DNA of 64,000 nt from Rhizobium skierniewicense (GCF_014196515.1 NZ_JACIDV010000001.1:124001-188000), one strand, 5' to 3'. Counted from the first letter of the stretch, positions 26,055-35,476 are shown. Notes: generated by a model not told the origin, from the letters alone. Made by a program: numbers and translations.

Positions 26055-26087
26055 TGGCGCTTGATGTTATCCGGAGCGCCATTTTTT
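26055..26087 (+). terminator. rho-independent terminator-like hairpin
   Basis: TGGCGCT (26055-26061) pairs with AGCGCCA (26075-26081) over a 13-base loop and is followed by six T residues. It probably ends the OB-fold gene transcript and isolates the LOV gene. Confidence 0.7.
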
Positions 26088-26214
26088 CCGTCTGGAAATA
26101 ACGTGAAAAACAGATATTTTCCGAGCCATCGACTACAAAACTATTCTTTTGAACCGATGGAACCCAAAGATATTTTCGTGCATTTAAGTGTTCGATTATT
26201 GGGGGTTACTGAGT

Positions 26215-27318
26215 ATGGTTGGAAGTGACGTTTGGGGCGCGCGCGATGCGGGTGATCGCCTTGTGGCGGCGCATGCATCGGAAGACCCGTTCGCAGCAGC
26301 GTTCAAGGCAACCAGAATGCCGATGCTCATCACCGACCCGCGCCAAGAAGACAATCCGATCATTTTTTGCAACCACGCCTTTAGCGAACTCACAGGGTAT
26401 CCGAACGAGGAGTTGGTGGGGCGTAACTGCCGTTTTCTACAAGGTCCGAATACCGATCCTGCAGCGATTGCTAAAATCAGATCGGCGGTTACCGAGGAAC
26501 GCGACCTGTCCATCGACATCCTGAATTACAGGAAAGATGGATCGACCTTCTGGAACGCCTTGTTCGTTAGCCCTGTTCGTGACGAGGCGGGAGAAGTGAT
26601 TTACTTCTTTGCTTCGCAACTGGACTTTACCAACATCAAGAGCAAGGAAGCGGAGCTTGCAGCAGCACGTCATATGGCCGAGGAAGAGGTCGCGCGGCGC
26701 ACGGCGGATTTGACGGCTGCGTTGACGACGAAAACGTCGCTCGTCCACGAGGTTGATCATCGTGTCAAAAACAATCTTCTAACGATTGCCTCGATCGTCA
26801 AACTTCAGGCACGTATGACGAAGGACGATGTTGCCAAACGCACGCTGATGTCTGTTTTGAGTCGAGTGGAAGCGCTGAGTACCGTCCACCGAAAGCTTCT
26901 GAACGACGACGATGTCGGTCATTTCGATGTTGCCGACTTTGCAAGCGACCTGATTACCGATCTCGTCGGAGCTTTGAAGCGGTCCGACATCGTTTTGACG
27001 ACTGATCTCAAAGAGGTGATCGTCCCGGCGCATAAGGCGTCTCCACTCGCTCTTATCTTGAACGAGTTGATTGGCGATGCGGTGCGACGTGGATTGAGCG
27101 CAAGTGGCGGCACTATCCATCTGGAGGTCCGCAGACTGAACGGGCACTTTCTGATCCGGGTTGAAGATACGGTTACGCCCGTCGACGTCGACACCGAAGA
27201 ACAAGCATTCAGCCTGCTGATGCTTCAGACCTGTGCCAAGCAACTTGGCGCCAAAATAGAACGGACAACCGAGGGAAACCGCACCGATGTGCGCGTGACC
27301 CTTATGGTTCAGGAATAG
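26215..27318 (+). CDS. LOV-domain protein with HWE-like dimerisation segment and degenerate kinase domain
   Basis: The ATG at 26215 (367 residues) has GGGGG upstream; a GTG at 26188 is in frame. A LOV photosensor (about 25-140) has the flavin-adduct cysteine C72 in GRNCRFLQG and later NYRKDGSTFWN. After a helical linker comes the phosphoacceptor segment VHEVDHRVKNNLLTIASIV (H182), as in HWE/HisKA_2 kinases. The ATP-binding domain is abnormal: the N box reads NELIGDAVRRG (expected NELVTNAxKH), the G1 position reads VEDTVTPVD without the D-x-G-x-G glycines, and the G2 region reads FSLLMLQTC instead of SLGLRLV. Light sensing looks intact; autophosphorylation looks doubtful. A single-domain response regulator follows 12 bases later. 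Confidence 0.85.
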   Translation: MVGSDVWGARDAGDRLVAAHASEDPFAAAFKATRMPMLITDPRQEDNPIIFCNHAFSELTGYPNEELVGRNCRFLQGPNTDPAAIAKIRSAVTEERDLSIDILNYRKDGSTFWNALFVSPVRDEAGEVIYFFASQLDFTNIKSKEAELAAARHMAEEEVARRTADLTAALTTKTSLVHEVDHRVKNNLLTIASIVKLQARMTKDDVAKRTLMSVLSRVEALSTVHRKLLNDDDVGHFDVADFASDLITDLVGALKRSDIVLTTDLKEVIVPAHKASPLALILNELIGDAVRRGLSASGGTIHLEVRRLNGHFLIRVEDTVTPVDVDTEEQAFSLLMLQTCAKQLGAKIERTTEGNRTDVRVTLMVQE

Positions 27319-27330
27319 AGGAAATAACGT

Positions 27331-27738
27331 TTGCGTGTCATGATAGTCGAGGACGAAGCTTTGTTGGCACTCGAACTCGAAAGCGAGGTAGAAGCGGCAG
27401 GACATGAGGTCGTCGGACAGGCGGCCTCGAGCCAGAAGGCCTGCGAACTTGCCGAACGTGCGACGCCTGACTTTGCCTTCGTCGATATCCATTTGCTTGA
27501 TGGACCGACAGGAATCGAGGTCGGTCGCTTTCTTACATCGAAAAATGTACCCTTCGTTTTCGTTTCCGGTAATCTCAAGCGCATTCCAGACGATTTCGCG
27601 GGGGCAATCGGCGCAATTGAGAAACCCTACACGATGAATGGCCTTCAAAACGCACTTGGCTACATAACCGGTCTTGTGAGTGGAAACCCAATAACCACGC
27701 CACCACCCAGTTTGATTCTCGCAACGAGAGATGCGTGA
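27331..27738 (+). CDS. single-domain response regulator
   Basis: Start at TTG 27331 (135 residues): GAGGAAA lies upstream at normal spacing and the product begins MRVMIVEDEALLALELE, the usual receiver N-terminus; ATG 27340 would remove the first strand. Phospho-site aspartate lies in FAFVDIHLLDG, the hydroxyl residue in FVFVSGN and the lysine in IEKPY. No output domain. Such receivers usually pair with HWE-type kinases and pass a signal by protein contact or phosphotransfer. It is almost certainly co-transcribed with the LOV gene. Confidence 0.85.
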   Translation: MRVMIVEDEALLALELESEVEAAGHEVVGQAASSQKACELAERATPDFAFVDIHLLDGPTGIEVGRFLTSKNVPFVFVSGNLKRIPDDFAGAIGAIEKPYTMNGLQNALGYITGLVSGNPITTPPPSLILATRDA

Positions 27739-27885
27739 CGTAGACGCCGCGTCTGATCATACTTCAGACCGTCGAGACGCCGAAGACGCAAGCGACGTCG
27801 ACGAGCCACAACCACGCTCCTCTTCAGCTAGAGGGCAGGGTGGTGCGTTTACCTGGCCGATAAGAGCGCAATGTAAAGGGCGTGT

Positions 27886-29247
27886 TCAGCTCGCCCTGTT
27901 TTTCAGGGCGTGTTCGATGGCGAGGCCAACTGAAAGAATTCTTGCATCAGTCAGGGCTCCGCCTGCGATCATCAGGCCCACTGGCGCCGAGCCTGCCGCG
28001 TGGCAGGGCAGCGAAAGCCCGCACCCGTCAAGGAAGTTGATCACTGACGAGTTGCGCAAGACCAATCCATTAACGGCGAAGAAGGTGTCGTTATCGGCTT
28101 CAAGCGGTGCAACCGCTGGCGCGATGATCGGCACGGTCGGCAACAGGATGGCATCGAAGGCTGCGAGCTTTTCATTGACACTCGTTTGCCAAGCACTGCG
28201 TGCTTCAAGCACATCGAGATAATCCGCTGCGCTCATGTCGCGGCCGCGCAGGATACGGCTGCGGACGCGCTGGTCATAGGCGTCGCCGCGACTTTCGAGC
28301 AGCTTGCGATGCCAGTGCCAGGCTTCCGCTGCAACGAGCCCGCCCTTGGCATTGATGGTCGCGAGGTGTTCAAATTCCGGTACGTCGATCTCAACGATGT
28401 GCGCCCCGCCTTGCGATAGAAGGCTGAGAACCGCTGCAAACGACGCGGCAACATGGTCGTCCATGTCGTTGAGCACGACGGTCTGCGGTACGGCAAGTCT
28501 CAGGCCGGCGAGCGGCATCGACTGGATCGATCGATGGGTTTCGCCCGAGATGATGGCGTCGATCAAGGCGCAGCAGGCAACGCTTGCGGCAATTGGTCCG
28601 ATCGAATCAAGTGAGGTCGAGAGCGGCAAGACAGACTTGCGGCTGACGCGGCGCGCTGTCGGCTTGAAGCCGGTTAGGCCGCAGAACGCTGCCGGAATGC
28701 GGATCGAGCCGCCGGTATCTGTGCCAATCGCGGCAAACGCCATACCGTCGGTGACGGAGACGGCAGCACCGGAGGATGAACCACCCGGAATGCGCCCGGT
28801 GGATCTGTCGTACGCATTGAGCGGAGTGCCGTAATGGGGATTGAGACCGAGACCGGAAAACGCGAACTCGCTCATATTGGTCCTACCGGTGATAACGGCG
28901 CCTGCCCGGGCCAGTGCCTGGACCACCGGAGCATCGGCGGTAGCAGGCGCTGAATGGTTGTTGGCAACGCTGCCGGCCGTTGTCACTTCATCGGCAAGAT
29001 CGAACAAATCCTTTACGGAGATTGGGATACCTTCGAGCGGAGAGCGGACCTGACCGACGCCGCGCATCAGATCAGACGCATCCGCCATGGCGTGTGCCCG
29101 GGCATCATTCCGACGGATGAAGGTTTTTGCGCCTTGACCTGCCGGATCGTCAATTGCAGCGATTGCTGCATCGACAAGCTTCCGGCTGGTGGTTTGCTTT
29201 GAGGCAAGCGACGCTGATACGTCGGCAATCGTCGGGTAGTGGGCCAT
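27886..29247 (-). CDS. amidase (amidase-signature family)
   Basis: The ATG at 29247 (453 residues) has AGAGG nine bases upstream. This amidase-signature enzyme has all three catalytic elements: lysine in ISVKDLFD, the GGSSSGAAVSV glycine/serine stretch with the cis-serine, and the nucleophile in GTDTGGSIRIPAAFCG. It is cytoplasmic and hydrolyses an amide, with homologues ranging from GatA to allophanate hydrolase and aryl-acylamidases. It is the last gene of an operon with a DUF2848 protein and a TRAP transporter, so its substrate is probably an imported carboxylate-containing amide. One base separates it from the preceding stop codon. Confidence 0.85.
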   Translation of the reverse strand: MAHYPTIADVSASLASKQTTSRKLVDAAIAAIDDPAGQGAKTFIRRNDARAHAMADASDLMRGVGQVRSPLEGIPISVKDLFDLADEVTTAGSVANNHSAPATADAPVVQALARAGAVITGRTNMSEFAFSGLGLNPHYGTPLNAYDRSTGRIPGGSSSGAAVSVTDGMAFAAIGTDTGGSIRIPAAFCGLTGFKPTARRVSRKSVLPLSTSLDSIGPIAASVACCALIDAIISGETHRSIQSMPLAGLRLAVPQTVVLNDMDDHVAASFAAVLSLLSQGGAHIVEIDVPEFEHLATINAKGGLVAAEAWHWHRKLLESRGDAYDQRVRSRILRGRDMSAADYLDVLEARSAWQTSVNEKLAAFDAILLPTVPIIAPAVAPLEADNDTFFAVNGLVLRNSSVINFLDGCGLSLPCHAAGSAPVGLMIAGGALTDARILSVGLAIEHALKNRAS

Positions 29248-29248
29248 G

Positions 29249-29935
29249 TTATTCAACCTCTGGCAGGATTTCGATCTCGTAGCCGTGGCGGATGCTGCGG
29301 TTCAAGACCGGATCGAACAGTTCCATGGTAAAGCGGGCGGACGGACGAATGCCACCGATAGCACCAACCGTCCCGCAAATCATGCCGGTTTTTTCCGGCA
29401 GTGCTGAATCGCCGCCGGTCAGTCCGAAGATCAGGTCTTGCGGCGTGCGCAGGCTGGAAAGGGGCCCCTCTTGATAGAGAGTTTGGGCGTCATTTTCGTC
29501 AATCCAAGAGCGGATGATCAGCTGATCCCAATGGTCTGCGACCTCGGCAAACGGCCATGCCGTGCCAGCGATCGGCTTGGGGCAAATCTGCTTTGATAGG
29601 GCGACACTATGGCTTTCCAGCTTGCGGTCGGTATGGTCGGAGGCAAGCGAAACGTAGAGATCGTTACCGGAGCGGAAGATGAAGGTCTCTACTTCACCGG
29701 AGCTTTGTGTTCCGACCGATTGTATCACGTCCGTCTGGACTGCGCTGTTGGTGGAGACGCGGTAATAGAGCGGTACCGTACTTGGGCGCGGCACGCCGAT
29801 CGCCGCCAGTTCTTCGATATGATGATCGATGGCAGCCCGGTCACGACCAGCCCAGCCTGCAACCACAAGGTAGTCAATCTCTGTGTCGAGCTCAGTCTGG
29901 GACGTCGCGGATTCGATCGTGAAATGCAGTTTCAT
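29249..29935 (-). CDS. DUF2848-family protein
   Basis: A 228-residue soluble protein beginning MKLHFTIESATSQTELDTEIDYLVVAGWAGRD, with IDHHIEELAAIGVPRPSTVPLYYRV near residues 38-60 and GMICGTVGAIGGIRPSARFTMELFDPV near the C-terminus. The pattern matches DUF2848, which resembles fumarylacetoacetate-hydrolase-like folds and is commonly placed beside amidases and TRAP transporters. It lies 35 bases after the TRAP large permease gene and one base before the amidase. The reaction is unknown; a lyase or hydrolase step on the amidase substrate or product is an inference from context. Confidence 0.7.
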   Translation of the reverse strand: MKLHFTIESATSQTELDTEIDYLVVAGWAGRDRAAIDHHIEELAAIGVPRPSTVPLYYRVSTNSAVQTDVIQSVGTQSSGEVETFIFRSGNDLYVSLASDHTDRKLESHSVALSKQICPKPIAGTAWPFAEVADHWDQLIIRSWIDENDAQTLYQEGPLSSLRTPQDLIFGLTGGDSALPEKTGMICGTVGAIGGIRPSARFTMELFDPVLNRSIRHGYEIEILPEVE

Positions 29936-29970
29936 GAGAAATATTCCAGTGTTTAGGTCTGTCGATGCGT

Positions 29971-31254
29971 TTATTCTGCGAGGCTTGGGAGATAGAGCGC
30001 GATGGAAGGAAAAATCGAAAGCAGCACGATCAGCACGGCCATGGCGCCCACAAAGGGCAGCGAACCGATGATAACGGGTGTCATCGAACCACTTTTGCGA
30101 AGGCTGTGGACGACGAAGAGGTTCAGGCCCACAGGTGGCGTGATGAGCGCAGCTTCAACCAGCACGATGATGAGAATGCCGGTCCAGATCGGGTCGAAAC
30201 CAAGCGCCAGCATGATGGGAGCGACGATGGGGATCGTGGTGATCATCATCGAGAGGGATTCCATGAAGCAGCCAAGGATCAGGTAGAAGACCACCACGAC
30301 AAAAATCATCGCGACCGGTGAAAGGCCGAGGCCAGAGATCGAACTGGTGATGACATCGGTAATCCCGGTCGCCGACATGACGAAGTTGAGGAAACCAGAG
30401 GCAATGATGATCAGAAGGATCATCGCCGATGATTTCATCGTCCCTTCAATCGATTCAGCCAGCATCGCGAAGTTGAGGCGGCCAAAGCAGGCAGCGAGGA
30501 CGATGGCGCCGCTGACGCCGAGTGCGGCTGCTTCCGTTGGTGTTGCAAGACCGGCATAGATCGAGCCGACGACAAGCAGGAAGATGCCAAGTGGCGGCGC
30601 GAGATGGATAAGGCTGGCGAAGCGCTTGCCCCATGTTCCGTTGACGCGTGCGCCGCCCCAGGTCGGCACCATGACACAGCCGGCAATGATGGTCAGCATG
30701 AACAGCGCGGTCAGCAGCAGGCCGGGGATCACGCCGGCAAGATAGAGTTTCGGTACCGACGTGTTGGTCAATACGCCGTAGAGAACCATATTGATCGACG
30801 GCGGGATTAGGATGCCGAGCGTACCGCCAGCGGCGAGGCTGCCTAGGAAAAGAGACTCGTTATAGCCATGCTTCTTGATCTGCGGGATTGCAACTGTGCC
30901 GACAGTCGCCGCGGTTGCGACGCTGGAGCCGGAGGTTGCGGCAAACAGCGCCGACGCACCGATATTGGCGTGCATGAGGCCGCCCGGAAGCCAGGAAAGC
31001 CATAGGCTCATGGCGCTATACATGCGTTCGGCAAAGCCGGCGCGCAGCAAGATCTCCCCAAGCAAAATGAAGAGAGGAATGGCAACAAGCAGAAACTCGT
31101 TGTTGGTGCTCCAGGCAAGCTCTCCAATGGCGCGGGTAAGTGGCAGCATGGAAAATGTGGGATCAAGGACCAGACCGAGCACACCGAGTGCTGCCGCAAC
31201 CGGAATAGACAGGCCGATCAGGGCCAGAAGGAGAATGAGTGTCGTTGCGATCAT
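29971..31254 (-). CDS. dctM: TRAP transporter large permease (DctM family)
   Basis: A 427-residue membrane protein with about twelve hydrophobic segments. Family landmarks include FLLVAIPLFILLGEILLRAG, ANIGASALFAATSGSSVATAATVG and the C-terminal TPPVGLNLFVVHSL. It catalyses sodium- or proton-coupled uptake of an organic acid delivered by the binding protein at 31932. Its start overlaps the small permease gene by four bases. Confidence 0.92.
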   Translation of the reverse strand: MIATTLILLLALIGLSIPVAAALGVLGLVLDPTFSMLPLTRAIGELAWSTNNEFLLVAIPLFILLGEILLRAGFAERMYSAMSLWLSWLPGGLMHANIGASALFAATSGSSVATAATVGTVAIPQIKKHGYNESLFLGSLAAGGTLGILIPPSINMVLYGVLTNTSVPKLYLAGVIPGLLLTALFMLTIIAGCVMVPTWGGARVNGTWGKRFASLIHLAPPLGIFLLVVGSIYAGLATPTEAAALGVSGAIVLAACFGRLNFAMLAESIEGTMKSSAMILLIIIASGFLNFVMSATGITDVITSSISGLGLSPVAMIFVVVVFYLILGCFMESLSMMITTIPIVAPIMLALGFDPIWTGILIIVLVEAALITPPVGLNLFVVHSLRKSGSMTPVIIGSLPFVGAMAVLIVLLSIFPSIALYLPSLAE

Positions 31255-31868
31255 ATGCGTTCTCCTTCGATCAAACGCTCGCCAGCTGCGGCTTCTTCTT
31301 CCGCCTCTTCCTGTGTGGAACGAACCCCGGCGATTGCCTTGACAGTATCAATATCGCCGGTGACCAGCGCGACAGACGCGCGGATCATCATCAGAGCGAG
31401 GATGAGACACATAAAGACAAGTCCTGCGAACCACAGACCTTGCGGAATGGCGAGCGGCGTGCCCAGCGGCGTGTTGGCTTGCGAATTGTTGTTGATCGAT
31501 TCTGCGACAACGCCGAAACCATAATAGGTCACGAAGCCGATAAAGATGCCAAGGCAGGCCAGCGATAGCCAATCCAGTACCGCCGAAACACGGACAGGCA
31601 AGTATTGGTAGATGATGTCAACACGCACATTGGCGCGCTGCAGCGTTGCATAGGCGAGCGACCATGTCGTGCTGATCGCGAAAGCGTAACTCGACAATTC
31701 GTCGGAGCCGCCCACGGTCCAGCCGAAGAGTTTGCGTAGAAGCACGTCGACCGTAATCAGCAGGACGCTGGCAAGGGTCAGGGCGCCACTGGCAAGCACC
31801 GCCCAACGGGCTGCTTTCTCGGCAAAGCCGAAAAGCGAAGTCAGTAAAGGGATTGATCCTGTCATCAT
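31251..31868 (-). CDS. dctQ: TRAP transporter small permease (DctQ family)
   Basis: A 205-residue protein with four membrane segments; VTVDVLLRKLFGWTVGGSDELSSYAFAIST contains the DctQ hallmark. A charged, alanine/glutamate-rich C-terminal tail of about 35 residues (STQEEAEEEAAAGERLIEGERI) is slightly longer than usual. It partners the large permease, whose gene overlaps it by four bases. Confidence 0.9.
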   Translation of the reverse strand: MMTGSIPLLTSLFGFAEKAARWAVLASGALTLASVLLITVDVLLRKLFGWTVGGSDELSSYAFAISTTWSLAYATLQRANVRVDIIYQYLPVRVSAVLDWLSLACLGIFIGFVTYYGFGVVAESINNNSQANTPLGTPLAIPQGLWFAGLVFMCLILALMMIRASVALVTGDIDTVKAIAGVRSTQEEAEEEAAAGERLIEGERI

Positions 31869-31931
31869 TGTTCATCCGGCTGGAGGAAAGGCGACACGGC
31901 TGCGGGTGATGCAGCCGTGTCCTGGGCTGGA

Positions 31932-32969
31932 TTACTTTGAAGCCGTCAGTCCGAGGGATGCACCGATCGTCTCGTTGAAGTCCTTCACACAATCGGCGGA
32001 GCAACGTGCGGCCCAAGTCGGAAGGATTTTGTCCTTCAGCGTCGCTTTCAGAAGCGCCTTGTCCTCATCGGTCGGTACGACCAGCGTCATCTTGCCCTTG
32101 ATAGCCTGCGTGCAGGCTGCAGCGCCTGTATTGCAATCAAACCCTTCCTGCGTCTGTGTGCCAGCAGCCTTCCAGATGTCGTCCACCATGGTTGCGATGT
32201 TTTCCTGAAGGAACGCCTGAACCTTCGGGTCAAGCTTGTCCCAGACGGATTGGTTTACGGCGTGAATCTGCTGATTCCAGTTGATTGGCAGCGCAAGCAG
32301 ATGGGTGGAGACCTCATACCATTTGGCCGAGTAGCCGGAGAGGGAGCCGGTGATAGCGCAATCGACGACCTTGTTCTGCAGCGCTGGGACCACTTCCCCG
32401 AAGGCCATGGTGACGCTGGTGCCGCCGAAGGCTTCAACGAATTCCGCCTGTGTGCGGCCGGACGTGCGAACCTTCTTACCCTTCAGGTCAGCAATACCTT
32501 TAATATCGGCATTGCAGAAAACCACCTGTGCTGGATAGGTCGAAATGCCGAGAAGCTTGACCTTTGAACCTTCGCCGTAAAATTTTTCGTAGACTGGCTG
32601 GAAAGACTCCGTGACCTTGCGGGCGGTCTCGACATCAGGTGCCAGACCTGGAAGGTCAATGGCTTCATTAATGGGGTTGTCACTGGCGAAATAGGAAAGC
32701 GTCGCAGTTCCAAAGGGGATAACACCTTGTGACATGAGGCGCATCAGTTCCGGGCCTTTGAGACCCATTTCATTAAAACCCTTTATCGTTGCGGTTACCT
32801 GGCCTCCCGATTTCTCCGGAATGGTCTTGGCCCAGAATGGCTGCTCGAACTGCTGATAAGCGGTGAGGTTGCTGAGGCCGCCAACGATCTGCAACTGGGT
32901 TTTAGGCAGTTCCTGGGCTGCGGCAGCGCTTGCAACGAGGAGTGCGGTAGCAAATGAGAGGAGTTTCAT
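31932..32969 (-). CDS. dctP: TRAP transporter substrate-binding protein (DctP family)
   Basis: The ATG at 32969 (345 residues) follows AAAAGGGAACGAC and yields a typical signal peptide (MKLLSFATALLVASAAAA); longer in-frame starts would bury it. DctP-family features are LKGKKVRTSGRTQAEFVEAFGGTSVTMAFGEVVPALQNKVVDC, including the arginine that binds the ligand carboxylate. It acts in the periplasm and delivers an organic acid to the DctQM permease. The substrate is unknown; co-transcription with an amidase suggests an amide- or imide-bearing carboxylate. Confidence 0.9.
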   Translation of the reverse strand: MKLLSFATALLVASAAAAQELPKTQLQIVGGLSNLTAYQQFEQPFWAKTIPEKSGGQVTATIKGFNEMGLKGPELMRLMSQGVIPFGTATLSYFASDNPINEAIDLPGLAPDVETARKVTESFQPVYEKFYGEGSKVKLLGISTYPAQVVFCNADIKGIADLKGKKVRTSGRTQAEFVEAFGGTSVTMAFGEVVPALQNKVVDCAITGSLSGYSAKWYEVSTHLLALPINWNQQIHAVNQSVWDKLDPKVQAFLQENIATMVDDIWKAAGTQTQEGFDCNTGAAACTQAIKGKMTLVVPTDEDKALLKATLKDKILPTWAARCSADCVKDFNETIGASLGLTASK

Positions 32970-33178
32970 GTCGTTCCCTTTTCTCTGGTTCGATCTTTCA
33001 GAGCACGAAAAAAGGCGAGCGAGAGTCAGAGACGAGACGATGTCCCGAATACCTCTTGCTTGATGCTGTGTCAGCCTGTTCCCATGCGTGCGACTTATGT
33101 CGCTTTTATTTTTTCGATTAAATGGCGATAAAGCAGGCTTGTCCAATCGTATGTTTGGAAGCGAGGTATAAATAAAGT

Positions 33179-34108
33179 TTATATGTTATTGATTTTCGGC
33201 GCGGCAGGAAGAACGTTTCCTGCACTGTCTCGCGCGATCTGCTGAGCCATGTTCGTGATGACCCGTGCGGCATGGCTATCGGGTCCGTCTATCCAGCTTG
33301 CGGTGAAATGCAGGTCGTTCAGTGGATCGGTATCGACGTTCAATATTTCCAGTTCACCGCGCGCTATCTCGGCGCCGAGAAAAACCGGCGTGATGACGGC
33401 GGTGCCAATGCCGTCCAGAGCCATCTTGGCAATCATGGACAGCGATGCACTGCCATACATTCGCGGTGTGGGAAAGCGATAGCGCTGCAGGATATCGCGC
33501 ACTTGGCGATAGGGTGTACTGTTCGAGCCGTAGGTGATGACGGGCAGGGCAGAGATCGTTTCCAGCGACGCGTAGTTTTCCGATGAGTGAAGACCGGGCT
33601 TGGCAATCCACGCAAGAGGATATGTGCAGAGCGGCCTGTTGGCGACACGTGGTTCCAGGACTGGCCCCATGAGGAAGGCAAGATCAATCCTTCTGCTCAT
33701 CAGGTAGGATTGCAACATCTCGCTCGTATCGACCTCGATCTCCAGTGTCAGGTCGGGGTAGGCAATATGAATTTCGGCAATAAGCTGCGGCAACCATGTC
33801 TGCACGATCGTTTCCGCCACTCCGAGATTAAGGCGCCCTGTCATGGCAGTGCTGTCGCGTGCGGCTTCAATCATCCCGTTGCGGGCCTGTATCAGTTGCT
33901 CCGCATGGGCCAGCAACTCCTGTCCCTTCGCCGTCAACCTCACGCCACGAGCGGCGCGATCAAATAATCTGACACCAAGCGCAAGCTCGAGTGCCGCAAT
34001 GCGCTGTGATACGGCAGGTTGCGTCGTTCCGAGCTTTTCGGCCGCAGCGCGAAGGCTACCGAGTGCTGCCGCCCAGAAGAAGGTTTCAATGTTTCTGAGG
34101 TCGATCAT
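33179..34108 (-). CDS. LysR-family transcriptional regulator
   Basis: Start taken at the ATG at 34108 (309 residues), giving the standard LysR N-terminus MIDLRNIETFFWAAALGSLRAAAEKLGTTQPAVSQRIAALE; the ATG at 34144 has a somewhat better ribosome-binding site and cannot be excluded. The winged HTH is at residues 5-60 and the effector-binding domain follows. It is immediately upstream of, and on the same strand as, the TRAP-amidase operon, with about 210 bases between them, and most likely controls it. Confidence 0.85.
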   Translation of the reverse strand: MIDLRNIETFFWAAALGSLRAAAEKLGTTQPAVSQRIAALELALGVRLFDRAARGVRLTAKGQELLAHAEQLIQARNGMIEAARDSTAMTGRLNLGVAETIVQTWLPQLIAEIHIAYPDLTLEIEVDTSEMLQSYLMSRRIDLAFLMGPVLEPRVANRPLCTYPLAWIAKPGLHSSENYASLETISALPVITYGSNSTPYRQVRDILQRYRFPTPRMYGSASLSMIAKMALDGIGTAVITPVFLGAEIARGELEILNVDTDPLNDLHFTASWIDGPDSHAARVITNMAQQIARDSAGNVLPAAPKINNI

Positions 34109-34198
34109 GGGTGCAGCTAACCCTAAACCACCCCTTTCGTCCATCTGTCCCTGAGGCCAATGCGGGTATAGACGTGCTTATGTCGAGATGCCTCCTGG

Positions 34199-35476
34199 TC
34201 ACCTTATCTCAGCAAAAACAGCTTGCGCGGCAGCTCTCACCCGTTGTCTGTCGTTTTCAAGGCTCAATGCGAGTTCGGCGCGGGCAAGTGCTTCTTTCGA
34301 ATGCCGAACAGCATTGTTGCGAAAGCCCGGCGCGCCAAGTCTCGCCAAAATACCAAAGGTCTTTTGCAGACGCAGGCCGACTTCAACGATGGCTGCGCCA
34401 TCTCGGGCGATGGGTGTAAACAGGTCGTCAAAGATGTCATCAAGACTGATAGGCGGAACATAGACATTGGTAAAAAGGACGGTGCCCGGCTTGGAAGTCT
34501 CCAAAGGTTCGTCCCAGACAGCCAGGACACGAAGCGAACGGGCGATCACATCGATCGCGGTACCTGGATCGTTGATGGCGGGTGACAAGGCCCGCGACGC
34601 AATTTCCGCAAGGACGGACGCGCCAAATCTCGGATCCTGATCGAACGAACGGGTGTCCTCCACGGAGAAGGACGCTTTGATATCAGCAAGCGCTTGTTCG
34701 GCATCTGCTTGCCGGACTCCATCAATCGAGGCCACTGCACGAGTCGGATCAACCAGTTGTCCAGGGATCGACCGCACGAAAATGCGCGACTTCGTCGCTG
34801 CAGCAATCTTGGAAAGCGCCCCTGTATCAAGATGCTGGATGTAGCCAATTCTGTCTATGAATACATCTATGGAAGAGACCGGAATGTCCTTCTCCCCGTC
34901 CATTCTGTTGCCACCAAGATAGGGGCTCTGGTGGCGCGCGCGCATCGCATCAATGGTCACGGCCTCCACTCGCTCCGTCGTCTCTGTCACGCGCCCCAAT
35001 CGCGAGAGATGATCGATCCAGCGCAGCAATGTCACGACGATCAGTACGATGACCGCGACTGTTACGATAAACAGAACGACACGACCGCGATCGCCGTAAG
35101 CTCCGGTGCTCAGCGCAATGATGCCGACGAGGCTGAACAGGAACGAGCCAACGAAGGTCGCCAGAACATTCTGCGTCGTGCTGTCTTCCATCACCAGCTT
35201 TGTTGCACGTGGCGTTACATTGCTGGTGGCTGCCGAATAGGCAGATACCATGGTGCTGAGGGAGAATGTTGTCACTGTCAGCATGCTCGAAGCAATGATG
35301 CCGAGGATGTTATCAACGGCGTCAGCGCCGATTTGGGTCGGCAAGTCACTTGGAATATAGGGGCTGACAACGATGGCGATGAGGGCGGTGGCAACGGCAA
35401 GTATCGAAAACAGGGTCGCTCGAAACCAGATACGGCGCACGATTTTTGCAAAAAACCAACCCCAACGTGACGTCAT
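34199..35476 (-). CDS. DUF2254-family membrane protein
   Basis: A 425-residue protein with four membrane segments in the first 150 residues (ATLFSILAVATALIAIVV, ILGIIASSMLTVTTFSLSTMV, VLATFVGSFLFSLVGIIAL, VVLFIVTVAVIVLIVVTLL) and a cytoplasmic or periplasmic domain containing LSPAINDPGTAIDVI, the DUF2254 hallmark. Function is unknown. It stands alone, with a 397-base upstream gap and its 3' end facing the LysR gene on the same strand; the ribosome-binding site is weak. Confidence 0.8.
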   Translation of the reverse strand: MTSRWGWFFAKIVRRIWFRATLFSILAVATALIAIVVSPYIPSDLPTQIGADAVDNILGIIASSMLTVTTFSLSTMVSAYSAATSNVTPRATKLVMEDSTTQNVLATFVGSFLFSLVGIIALSTGAYGDRGRVVLFIVTVAVIVLIVVTLLRWIDHLSRLGRVTETTERVEAVTIDAMRARHQSPYLGGNRMDGEKDIPVSSIDVFIDRIGYIQHLDTGALSKIAAATKSRIFVRSIPGQLVDPTRAVASIDGVRQADAEQALADIKASFSVEDTRSFDQDPRFGASVLAEIASRALSPAINDPGTAIDVIARSLRVLAVWDEPLETSKPGTVLFTNVYVPPISLDDIFDDLFTPIARDGAAIVEVGLRLQKTFGILARLGAPGFRNNAVRHSKEALARAELALSLENDRQRVRAAAQAVFAEIR

